Positions 1 to 5,558 of a DNA stretch of 8,686 bases are shown one piece after another. The stretch comes from Bacteroidales bacterium. GTDB lineage: Bacteria; Bacteroidota; Bacteroidia; Bacteroidales; JALTDM01. Within the stretch, counting starts at the first letter, position 1. Every line of letters starts with the position of its first letter. The position numbers and the translations under genes are program-made. The stretch lies in the NCBI GenBank assembly GCA_027073875.1, contig JALTEO010000182.1:1-8686 (forward strand), in the 5' to 3' direction. Below the pieces are notes generated by a model, which had not been told where the DNA came from, ran no database searches, and worked only from the letters and a program-made list of their open reading frames with translations.

Positions 1-435
1 TTTTGTAACATATTCCGCTATTGCCATAAGTCTAGGCATTGGTCCGAAAGGTTTCCCCAAATAGTCCATATCCAGTCCCGCAACAATTACACGGATGCCC
101 TGATTGGCTAATTCGTTACAAACATCCACAATAGACTCATCAAAAAACTGGGCTTCGTCAATACCGACGACATTCACATCGCCGGTCATCAGCAAAATAT
201 TCCCCGGTGAATCTACCGGAGTGGAATGAATAGCATTTTCGTTGTGCGACACGACATCTTCTTCGGAATAGCGGGTATCAATCACGGGCTTAAAAATTTC
301 AACTTTCAGTTTGGCTATCTGTGCCCGTTTCATTCGGCGGATTAATTCTTCCGTTTTACCCGAAAACATAGAGCCGCAGACGACTTCTATCCATCCTTTT
401 TTTTGTTCTCGTGTATGTTTAGTTTCTAAAAACAT
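1..435 (-). CDS. tdk: Thymidine kinase (type II), C-terminus cut by window edge
   Basis: This enzyme phosphorylates thymidine to dTMP with ATP in the cytoplasmic pyrimidine salvage pathway. Translating the minus strand from the ATG at 435-433 gives 145 codons, open to base 1. The P-loop GSMFSGKT is at residues 21-28. The Walker B-like DEAQFF is at 93-98, with E94 as the expected catalytic base. The segment GLDMDYLGKPFGPM at 120-133 is the start of the flexible substrate lasso. Family members are about 190-200 residues, so roughly the last 50, including the usual zinc-binding cysteines, lie outside the window. The start is the first ATG of the frame and places the P-loop about 20 residues in, as is usual. 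The gene is divergent from the plus-strand unit beginning at 530. Identity is very secure from the two motifs and their spacing. Confidence 0.96.
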   Translation of the reverse strand, partial: MFLETKHTREQKKGWIEVVCGSMFSGKTEELIRRMKRAQIAKLKVEIFKPVIDTRYSEEDVVSHNENAIHSTPVDSPGNILLMTGDVNVVGIDEAQFFDESIVDVCNELANQGIRVIVAGLDMDYLGKPFGPMPRLMAIAEYVTK

Positions 436-481
436 TTCAATAATAAAACAGTAGAAAATTTTCTCTACGGTTAAAATTTTG

Positions 482-489
482 TAATTTTG
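482..489 (+). promoter_or_regulatory. Possible -7 element for the unit starting at 530
   Basis: TAATTTTG fits the Bacteroidota -7 consensus TAnnTTTG exactly and lies 40 bases before the ATG at 530. No TTTG is seen 17-21 bases upstream, so only half of the promoter is supported. It abuts the candidate tdk -7 element on the other strand (490-497), so the two promoters would be divergent and in contact. Confidence 0.35.
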
Positions 490-518
490 CAATTATAAAA
501 AAAGCAAAAATAAGCAAA
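490..518 (-). promoter_or_regulatory. Possible Bacteroidota promoter for tdk
   Basis: On the minus strand a TTTG (518-515) is followed after 17 bases by TATAATTG (497-490). This matches the phylum -7 consensus TAnnTTTG at five of six fixed positions. It would start transcription near 483, about 50 bases ahead of the tdk ATG. The match is imperfect and the region is AT-rich, so chance is possible. Confidence 0.35.
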
Positions 519-529
519 AAGATATTTTT

Positions 530-1222
530 ATGGACAAAAATGATAAAATTCAGTCGGCAAAAGATAAAGCAATAAAGATTATTCAGCTGCTTGAAGAAAT
601 GGAACCTCGTGAAATTACCGGTTTAGATGTTGATTTCTTGAGAAATAAAGTAACGGATTTGTATGAAGCGGTGTTAAATATAAAATCGCTTGAACAAAAA
701 AATAAAGAGGAACAACCTGAACCTCAACCTGAATCTCAACCTCAACCTGAATCTCAACCTGAATCCGAACCTCAATTAGACTTCGCACTTGAAAATCAGG
801 AGAATAAAGAAAAGAAACAGACCGGAGACGCTGAAATTAAAAAACCGTATGTGCCGGAAATTGAATTTGTCCGTGAAAATACTGCTGCAGATGAAGGGAA
901 AAAAACTATCGGGGAATCATTTCAAGGCAAGAAAACGCTGAATGACCTGATGACAGAAATAAAAAATGAAGCAGGAACAGGATTGAATTTTCTAAAAGTT
1001 GACAATTTGGTGCACGCCATTAGTATTAACGACAAAATTGAATTTGTGCGGGAGTTATTTGCCAATGATACAGATAAGTATGCCGAGACGATTAAAAGGA
1101 TTAATGAAGAAAAAGATTTGGATTCTGCTATTTTTGTGCTCACCGACTTGGATTTTGATAACGAAAATCCTGCTGCCAAAAAGTTCCTGAATCTTGTCTA
1201 TCGCCGGTTTATGGATAAGTAG
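530..1222 (+). CDS. Uncharacterised acidic protein with PE/PQ repeat linker
   Basis: This 230-residue protein has no signal peptide or membrane segment, so it is probably cytoplasmic. Residues 1-60 are charged and predicted helical. Residues 63-82 are a low-complexity linker of alternating Pro/Ser and Glu/Gln, encoded by ten hexanucleotide units. Residues 83-135 are charged and probably disordered. Residues 136-230 look like a compact helical domain, with segments such as SINDKIEFVRELFANDTDKY. From memory, this resembles a helical C-terminal domain found in many uncharacterised Bacteroidetes proteins of the form 'I.LNDK..F...LF..D...Y'; I know no function for it. The start is the first ATG of the frame, in an A/T-rich leader. 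A 19-base gap separates it from the next gene, and it is probably co-transcribed with the four-helix-bundle gene and rsmI. The reading frame is real; the function is unknown. Confidence 0.8.
   Translation: MDKNDKIQSAKDKAIKIIQLLEEMEPREITGLDVDFLRNKVTDLYEAVLNIKSLEQKNKEEQPEPQPESQPQPESQPESEPQLDFALENQENKEKKQTGDAEIKKPYVPEIEFVRENTAADEGKKTIGESFQGKKTLNDLMTEIKNEAGTGLNFLKVDNLVHAISINDKIEFVRELFANDTDKYAETIKRINEEKDLDSAIFVLTDLDFDNENPAAKKFLNLVYRRFMDK
716..775 (+). repeat. Ten-unit hexanucleotide repeat inside the gene at 530
   Basis: Ten tandem 6-base units of the types CCTGAA, CCTCAA, TCTCAA and TCCGAA, in frame, code for alternating Pro/Ser and Glu/Gln (residues 63-82). The CCTCAA and TCTCAA units are identical to those of the much longer array at 1590-1805 in the next gene. 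Confidence 0.9.
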
Positions 1223-1241
1223 AGGTGATTAAAGTTAGGAA

Positions 1242-1811
1242 ATGTATAAGCATTTTACAGATATGGCTATTTGGGAAAAGGCACACCTGCTTTCTGTTGA
1301 AGTTTTTCATCTAACAGCGAACTTACCTCGTTCGGAAGATTATGGTTTGACATCACAGATACGCCGCTCATCCAACAGTGTTCCGGCAAATATTGCCGAA
1401 GGGTTTGGACGAAATACTAAAAAAGATAAATCCAGATTTTACATTATAGCAAGGGGCTCATTATACGAAACCCAAAACCACCTTATTTATGGGCAAGAAG
1501 CAGGATATTTTGACAAACAAACGATAAAGCAATTACTTAACAAATACAACACATTAGCTTTTGACCTTAATAAATTAATCCGTAGTTTCTCTCAACCTCA
1601 ACCTCGACCTCAACCTCAGCCTCAACCTCGACCTCAACCTCAATCTCAACCTCAACCTCAACCTCAGCCTCAATCTCGACCTCAATCTCGACCTCAATCT
1701 CAACCTCAATCTCAACCTCAATCTCAACCTCAATCTCAACCTCAATCTCAACCTCAATCTCAATCTCAACCTCAATCTCAACCTCAATCTAAACCTCAAC
1801 CTAAACAATGA
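1242..1811 (+). CDS. Four-helix-bundle (S23/IVS-type) protein with long (P/S)Q repeat tail
   Basis: Residues 1-116 match the four-helix-bundle family (23S rRNA intervening-sequence or 'S23' type). Markers are the N-terminal DMAIWEKAHLL (7-17), YGLTSQIRRSSNSVPANIAEGFGR (34-57, the family's best conserved stretch), and RFYIIARGSLYE (65-76). The family is normally about 115-125 residues and forms oligomeric bundles; its cellular role is poorly defined, and many copies lie outside rRNA genes, as here. Residues 117-188 are 36 dipeptides of Pro/Ser followed by Gln, Arg or Lys, from a hexanucleotide repeat, ending in a final Gln. The tail is surely unstructured and is not part of the family fold. 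The TGA overlaps the rsmI ATG (ATGA), so the two genes are probably translationally coupled. The domain call is strong. That the tail is translated follows only from the absence of any stop. Confidence 0.9.
   Translation: MYKHFTDMAIWEKAHLLSVEVFHLTANLPRSEDYGLTSQIRRSSNSVPANIAEGFGRNTKKDKSRFYIIARGSLYETQNHLIYGQEAGYFDKQTIKQLLNKYNTLAFDLNKLIRSFSQPQPRPQPQPQPRPQPQSQPQPQPQPQSRPQSRPQSQPQSQPQSQPQSQPQSQPQSQSQPQSQPQSKPQPKQ
1590..1805 (+). repeat. 36-unit hexanucleotide minisatellite coding a (P/S)Q tail
   Basis: The array has 36 contiguous 6-base units, mostly CCTCAA and TCTCAA, with CCTCGA, TCTCGA, CCTCAG and, near the end, TCTAAA and CCTAAA variants. The first part is heterogeneous. The stretch 1698-1763 is a perfect 12-base higher-order repeat (TCTCAACCTCAA, 5.5 copies), which points to recent slippage or unequal exchange. 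Gain or loss of a unit keeps the reading frame. The array ends three bases before the TGA and two before the rsmI ATG. Confidence 0.97.
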
Positions 1812-2488
1812 ACCCCACCGGCAAACTTTTCGTAGTCCCAACTCCTATTGGCAATTTAGATGATATGTCGTTTCGGGCAATTAAAGTCTTGAAAGCAAGT
1901 AATCTCATCTTGACTGAAGACACTCGGACCTCAGGTATTTTATTGAAGCACTTTGAAATTACAGGAAAGAAACTGTGGTCGTATCACAAATTTAACGAAC
2001 ATAAAGCTATTAATTCCATTCTGAACGAGTTGCAGACAGGTGCTGTTATTTCGTTGATTTCCGATGCAGGAACTCCCGGTATTTCCGACCCTGCCTACTT
2101 GATTGTAAGAGCGTGTATTGATAATGATATTTTGGTAGAAACGCTCCCCGGTGCTACGGCTTTTGTGCCGGCACTGGTTAATTCGGGATTGCCTTCGCAC
2201 AGTTTTGTGTTTGAGGGATTTCTACCCGTAAAAAAAGGCAGGCAAAAAAAACTAAAAGCACTGGCGGAGGAAGAACGGACGATGGTTTTTTACGAATCGC
2301 CACACCGGATTGTGAAAACACTGAACGATATGGCAACTTATTTTGGCGATGACAGACAAGCAAGTATTTCGCGAGAAATAACGAAGATACACGAAGAAAC
2401 AGTTCGCGGTTCGTTGATAGAGTTGATTGCTTATTTTTCGGAGAAAACACCGAAAGGCGAGTTTGTGTTGGTTGTGGCAGGGCGGTAA
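1808..2488 (+). CDS. rsmI: 16S rRNA (cytidine-1402-2'-O)-methyltransferase
   Basis: RsmI uses S-adenosylmethionine to 2'-O-methylate C1402 of 16S rRNA in the ribosomal P-site decoding region. The 226 residues show the full tetrapyrrole-methylase-like fold: VVPTPIGNLDD (9-19), LTEDTRTSG (35-43), the SAM-binding SDAGTPGISDP (85-95), LPGA (113-116), FVFEGFLP (133-140), YESPHR (162-167), SREITKIHEETVRG (188-201) and KGEFVLVV (216-223). The length is typical for Bacteroidetes members, which lack the C-terminal extension of the roughly 286-residue E. coli enzyme. The ATG at 1808 overlaps the previous stop, and its whole leader is repeat DNA, so initiation probably depends on ribosomes finishing the upstream gene. 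Identification is very secure. Confidence 0.97.
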   Translation: MNPTGKLFVVPTPIGNLDDMSFRAIKVLKASNLILTEDTRTSGILLKHFEITGKKLWSYHKFNEHKAINSILNELQTGAVISLISDAGTPGISDPAYLIVRACIDNDILVETLPGATAFVPALVNSGLPSHSFVFEGFLPVKKGRQKKLKALAEEERTMVFYESPHRIVKTLNDMATYFGDDRQASISREITKIHEETVRGSLIELIAYFSEKTPKGEFVLVVAGR

Positions 2489-2509
2489 TCAGTTTAAGAA
2501 ATAAAGTTT

Positions 2510-2517
2510 TATATTTG
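2510..2517 (+). promoter_or_regulatory. Possible -7 element ahead of the BRO-N/Fic patch
   Basis: TATATTTG is an exact match to TAnnTTTG, 22 bases after the rsmI stop and 20 before the ATG at 2537. No good TTTG lies at the right distance upstream, so it is only half supported. It may be the old promoter of the now broken BRO-N gene. Confidence 0.35.
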
Positions 2518-2536
2518 CTGAAAAATAAGATTCTTG

Positions 2537-2704
2537 ATGAAGAATAACGGATATAATAGAACTATGAGTAATACGAAAATATCCATACGATTTTTTAACG
2601 ACAGAGAGGTTCGTGCTGTTTGGGATGAAGAAAACGCCAAATGGTGGTTTTCGGTATTGGATATTGTTCGGGAAAAGCAAAATAAAAGCATATGCAATGT
2701 TTGA
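2537..2704 (+). pseudogene. Truncated BRO-N domain gene fragment
   Basis: The frame from ATG 2537 (or, better matching the family, ATG 2564) encodes only 55 or 46 residues before TGA 2702-2704. From 2564 it reads as the start of a BRO-N (phage antirepressor-like, DNA-binding) domain: an 'IRFFNDREVRAVWDEE' segment followed by KWWFSVLDIV (residues 27-35 or so). After the codons for DIV at about 2668 the similarity ends abruptly. The rest (REKQNKSICNV) is an out-of-frame reading of the following Fic gene. Full BRO-N proteins are usually well over 100 residues, so most of the domain is gone. No BRO-like sequence resumes downstream. I read it as the remnant of a deletion or recombination event. 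Whether the short peptide is made is unknown. Confidence 0.65.
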
Positions 2705-3194
2705 AAGTTCCTTTATTAACAGTATAGAAGTTGGTACAATAAAAGGTTTGCAACAAATACACGCCTATTTATTTGGTGGATTATATGATTTCGCAGGACA
2801 AATCAGACAGAAAAATATATCAAAAGGTGGTTTTCAATTTGCTGTATCACGCTTTTGGGGTGAAACATTAAAACAAATTGAAGCAATGCCCGAAACTACA
2901 TTTGATGAAATTGTAAACAAATATATAGAAATGAACATTGCACACCCTTTTATGGAAGGTAATGGCAGAAGTACTAGAATATGGTTGGACTTGATACTAA
3001 AAAAACATTTAAAGAAATGCGTTGATTGGAGTAAAATAAGTAAGCAAGATTATATGAACGCAATGAAGTTAAGTCCAACAAAAGATAGTGTTTTAAAATC
3101 ACTATTGAAAAAAGCACTTACAACCAAAATAAACGACCGCGAAATATTCATGAAAGGAATCGATTACTCATATTACTATGAGGAGAATGATTAA
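2613..3194 (+). CDS. Class III Fic-family AMP-transferase, N-terminus rearranged
   Basis: Fic enzymes transfer AMP from ATP to hydroxyl groups of target proteins; related bacterial Fic toxins AMPylate DNA gyrase and topoisomerase IV. Numbered from GTG 2613 (193 codons), the complete active motif HPFMEGNGRSTR is at 111-122, with catalytic H111, Mg-binding E115 and R119/R122. The target-binding flap ISKGGFQFA is at 69-77 and GLYDFAGQIR at 56-65. The C-terminus carries SYYYE (186-190), the inhibitory-helix motif of class III Fic proteins such as Neisseria NmFic, which they resemble throughout. Family similarity begins only near residue 20 (KSKIKAYAMFES); the codons before that read the BRO-N fragment in another frame. 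The true start is uncertain: GTG 2613, ATG 2625 (189 aa) or ATG 2697 (165 aa, losing part of the first helix). No separate antitoxin gene is seen, as expected for class III. Catalytic residues are intact. Confidence 0.9.
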   Translation: MLFGMKKTPNGGFRYWILFGKSKIKAYAMFESSFINSIEVGTIKGLQQIHAYLFGGLYDFAGQIRQKNISKGGFQFAVSRFWGETLKQIEAMPETTFDEIVNKYIEMNIAHPFMEGNGRSTRIWLDLILKKHLKKCVDWSKISKQDYMNAMKLSPTKDSVLKSLLKKALTTKINDREIFMKGIDYSYYYEEND

Positions 3195-3317
3195 GAAAAT
3201 AAACAACGAACCGTCAACAATGTATGGCAATAATATATTTGACCTGCTACTGGAAATAAAAATAATTTTGCGGATATAAACAAATGTTTACTTTTGTGCC
3301 ATAATTAAAATACGCTT
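3195..3317 (+). other. Intergenic region between fic and the lipoprotein-trk operon
   Basis: This 123-base AT-rich gap holds the promoter at 3267-3296. I see no convincing terminator hairpin with a T-run behind fic and no small gene. It separates the accessory BRO-N/Fic patch from the potassium-transport operon. Confidence 0.6.
3267..3296 (+). promoter_or_regulatory. Bacteroidota-type promoter of the lipoprotein-trkA-trkH operon
   Basis: TTTG at 3267-3270, an 18-base spacer, and TACTTTTG at 3289-3296 fit the phylum consensus TTTG-N(17-21)-TAnnTTTG fully. Transcription would begin near 3303, giving a leader of about 15 bases before the ATG at 3318. This is the best promoter match in the window. 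Confidence 0.75.
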
Positions 3318-4190
3318 ATGAAAAATCTGGTTTTTATTTCGGTTGCCTTAATGGCTATGGTTTTGAGCTTTTCATCGTGCAATACCCACGAGGAAGAATT
3401 AAAAGCCCTTCAATTGTCAAAAGATAGTTTGCTTCAAGAATTGAATGGCAGAGATAGCACTATTGACACATTTTTTGAGTCTTTCAACGAGATTCAGGAT
3501 AATTTGGCAGCTATTAAAGAGAAAGAGAATATTATTAATATGAATGCTTCGGGAGATATTGAATCTACGCCTGAAATAAAAGACCAGATTCAAAATGATA
3601 TTCAAAGCATTTATGATTTACTGCAGGAAAATAAAAGTAAAATCAATAAATTGCAAAAGCGATTAAAAAGTTCCAATATTAAGATAAAAGCATTGAAAGA
3701 AACCATTGATAATTTGATGCAGCAAATTCAAATGAAAGATGCTGAAATCGGTGACTTGAAACAGAAATTGGAAGATATGAACATCCAAATTACTATTTTG
3801 GAAACTAATGTTGACTCATTGCAAGGCGAAAATGTGGCAAAAGATGATACCATTACGCAAAAAGAAAATGAGCTGAATACGGCTTATTATGTTTTGGGAA
3901 CGGAAAAAGAATTAAAAGCAAATGGTGTCATAACTAAAGAGGGTGGCTTTATCGGTTTGGGGAAAATTGCTAAATTGAGAAGTGATTTTAATAAAGATTA
4001 TTTTACGGAAATTGATATTAGAACAACCAAAGAAATTCCTTTGATATGTAAAAAAGCCAGGATTTTAACGACACATCCTTCAGGGAGTTATGAGCTGGTA
4101 ACTAAAGACGATAGGGTTGAGAAAATTGTAATCAAAGACGAAAAAGAATTTTGGAAAGCGTCTAAATATTTAGTGATTGTAACTGAGTAA
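3318..4190 (+). CDS. Coiled-coil outer-membrane lipoprotein (Cbp1-like family)
   Basis: The 290-residue precursor begins with a lipoprotein signal peptide: K2, a hydrophobic core, then lipobox FSSC with the lipidated cysteine at C21. The residues after it are NTHEEE; a short acidic run just behind the cysteine resembles the lipoprotein export signals that send Bacteroidetes lipoproteins to the cell surface. Residues about 25-190 are charged heptad-type helix, a long coiled coil rich in K, E, Q and I/L. Residues about 191-290 form a conserved-looking C-terminal domain, from AYYVLGTEKELKANGVI through FNKDYFTEID and THPSGSYEL to FWKASKYLVIV. From memory this whole architecture matches Bacteroidetes proteins annotated as 'Cbp1 family collagen-binding glycoprotein adhesin'; collagen binding here is not shown. 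It leads an operon, 3 bases ahead of trkA. The lipoprotein and coiled-coil calls are firm; the function is uncertain. Confidence 0.85.
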   Translation: MKNLVFISVALMAMVLSFSSCNTHEEELKALQLSKDSLLQELNGRDSTIDTFFESFNEIQDNLAAIKEKENIINMNASGDIESTPEIKDQIQNDIQSIYDLLQENKSKINKLQKRLKSSNIKIKALKETIDNLMQQIQMKDAEIGDLKQKLEDMNIQITILETNVDSLQGENVAKDDTITQKENELNTAYYVLGTEKELKANGVITKEGGFIGLGKIAKLRSDFNKDYFTEIDIRTTKEIPLICKKARILTTHPSGSYELVTKDDRVEKIVIKDEKEFWKASKYLVIVTE

Positions 4191-4193
4191 ATT

Positions 4194-5531
4194 ATGCGAA
4201 TAGTTATTGCGGGTGGCGGAGAAGTAGGAACCTTTCTTGCAGAGCTTTTGAGTAAAGACAAGAAGGACATTGTCGTCATTGATACTGACGAAGACAAATT
4301 ACAGACTATTAATGCCAATTTTGATGTGCTGACTGTTTGCGGGTCGGCTACTTCAATAAAAGTCTTGGAAGAGGCAAAAGTGAAAGGTGCTTATATCTTT
4401 ATTGCGGCTACACATTTCGAACATGTCAATATTGTAGCGGCTTCATTGGCAAAAAAGATTGGTGCTCGCCGGACGATTGCCCGTGTGGATAACCTGGAAT
4501 ATATTACACCTAAAAATAAGCGGCATTTTAAAAATCTGGGAATAGATACGCTGATTAATCCCGATAAATTGGCTGTTGATGAAATTGTCGGGATGATTAA
4601 GCAAGGTGCATCTAATGAGGTATTTGAATTTTCAAAAGGTGATTTGTCTTTGTTTGTAACACGGTTGAATGAAAATTCTCAGGTGGTAGGGAAAGAATTA
4701 GTCGAATCTTCTAAAATATATGAGGGATTTGAATACAGGGCTATTTTAATTGTCCGTGACGAAAAAACATTTATTCCGCGTCCCGACGATATTTTTCAGG
4801 TCAACGATATTGTTTATGCTGTTTCCAGTAGAAAGGGATTAGATCGTTTGATGAGAATATCGGGACAGGAAAAAGTGCGAATTGGTGATGTGATGATTTT
4901 TGGCGGAAGTAAGATTGGTGAACTGACGGCACAGAAACTAGAACAGCATTTTAATGTTAAGTTGGTAGAGAAAGACAAACATCGCTGTATGGAGTTGTCT
5001 GAAAACCTTGATAAGACATTGATTGTGAATGCTGATGCCAGAGATGTTCAAACACTGAAACAGGAGAATATCGAAAAAATGGATGTTTTTATTTCGGTAA
5101 CCGACAGTTCAGAAACAAATATTTTTGCATCAATGTTGGCAAAACGCTTACGCGTTCCAAAAACAATTACCGAAGTAGAAAATATTGATTTTATTGAGAT
5201 TTCAAAAGACCTTAAGATTGAAGGCATCATTAATAAAAAGCTGATTGCCGCAAGTTTAACGACTCGCTATCTTATTGATGCCGATATTTTGTCAATTAAA
5301 ATGCTCAATACCGCCGAAGCAGATATTATTGAAGTTATTGCAAGGCAAAATTCTATAATCACTAAAAAAACTTTAGCGGAATTAAATTTGCCAAGAGATA
5401 TAATAATTGGTGGAATTATCCGGAATAATGAGAGTTTTATTGCCCGTGGCAGTACACATATTCAGGCGGGAGATATTTGCGTCGTTTTGGCTTTACCTGA
5501 TTCTATCCATACGATTGAAGACTATTTTTAA
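4194..5531 (+). CDS. trkA: Trk potassium uptake regulatory subunit TrkA
   Basis: TrkA is the cytoplasmic nucleotide-binding ring that gates the TrkH channel. The 445 residues form two tandem RCK units. The first Rossmann domain (about 1-120) has GGGEVG at 7-12 and an acidic residue, D30, at the end of the second strand, as in NAD(H)-binding forms. The first RCK_C domain covers about 135-223. The second Rossmann domain (about 230-350) has GGSKIG at 237-242 and E259. The second RCK_C domain covers about 365-445, including IIGGIIRN and the 'AGD' segment near 425. The length is close to the 458 residues of E. coli TrkA. The start is the first ATG, 3 bases after the lipoprotein stop; trkH follows after 27 bases. 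Both nucleotide-binding motifs look intact. Very secure. Confidence 0.97.
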   Translation: MRIVIAGGGEVGTFLAELLSKDKKDIVVIDTDEDKLQTINANFDVLTVCGSATSIKVLEEAKVKGAYIFIAATHFEHVNIVAASLAKKIGARRTIARVDNLEYITPKNKRHFKNLGIDTLINPDKLAVDEIVGMIKQGASNEVFEFSKGDLSLFVTRLNENSQVVGKELVESSKIYEGFEYRAILIVRDEKTFIPRPDDIFQVNDIVYAVSSRKGLDRLMRISGQEKVRIGDVMIFGGSKIGELTAQKLEQHFNVKLVEKDKHRCMELSENLDKTLIVNADARDVQTLKQENIEKMDVFISVTDSSETNIFASMLAKRLRVPKTITEVENIDFIEISKDLKIEGIINKKLIAASLTTRYLIDADILSIKMLNTAEADIIEVIARQNSIITKKTLAELNLPRDIIIGGIIRNNESFIARGSTHIQAGDICVVLALPDSIHTIEDYF

Positions 5532-5534
5532 TAA

Positions 5535-5547
5535 TTCAAAATTTGAA
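5535..5547. repeat. Small perfect inverted repeat between trkA and trkH
   Basis: TTCAAA-A-TTTGAA is a perfect 13-base palindrome around one central base in the 27-base trkA-trkH gap. A one-base loop cannot make an RNA hairpin as it stands. It could be a protein site, or chance in AT-rich DNA. Confidence 0.3.
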
Positions 5548-5558
5548 AGTAGCATTTC

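Noticed and set aside
1235..1244. AGGA just before the ATG at 1242 as a Shine-Dalgarno site
   Set aside because: It is only about two bases from the start codon, too close for pairing, and genes here otherwise lack such sites, as is usual in Bacteroidota.
1590..1805. CRISPR array
   Set aside because: The repeat is contiguous 6-base units with no unique spacers and lies within a coding frame.
1242..1811. Four-helix-bundle gene as an rRNA intervening sequence
   Set aside because: The family is named for insertions in 23S rRNA genes, but no rRNA sequence flanks this copy; it sits between protein genes.
1575..1841. Long minus-strand open frame reading as alternating Arg-Leu
   Set aside because: It is the reverse complement of the hexanucleotide array; any frame of such a repeat stays open. 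The plus-strand frame is continuous with a recognisable domain, so the minus frame is an artefact.
2537..3194. Fic plus BRO-N as a toxin-antitoxin pair
   Set aside because: The BRO-N reading frame is a truncated stub with no intact domain, and class III Fic proteins carry their inhibitory helix within the same chain, so no partner antitoxin is supported.
3234..3241. TATATTTG as another promoter -7 element before the lipoprotein gene
   Set aside because: It matches TAnnTTTG but has no TTTG at the right distance upstream, and the complete promoter at 3267-3296 lies closer to the start.
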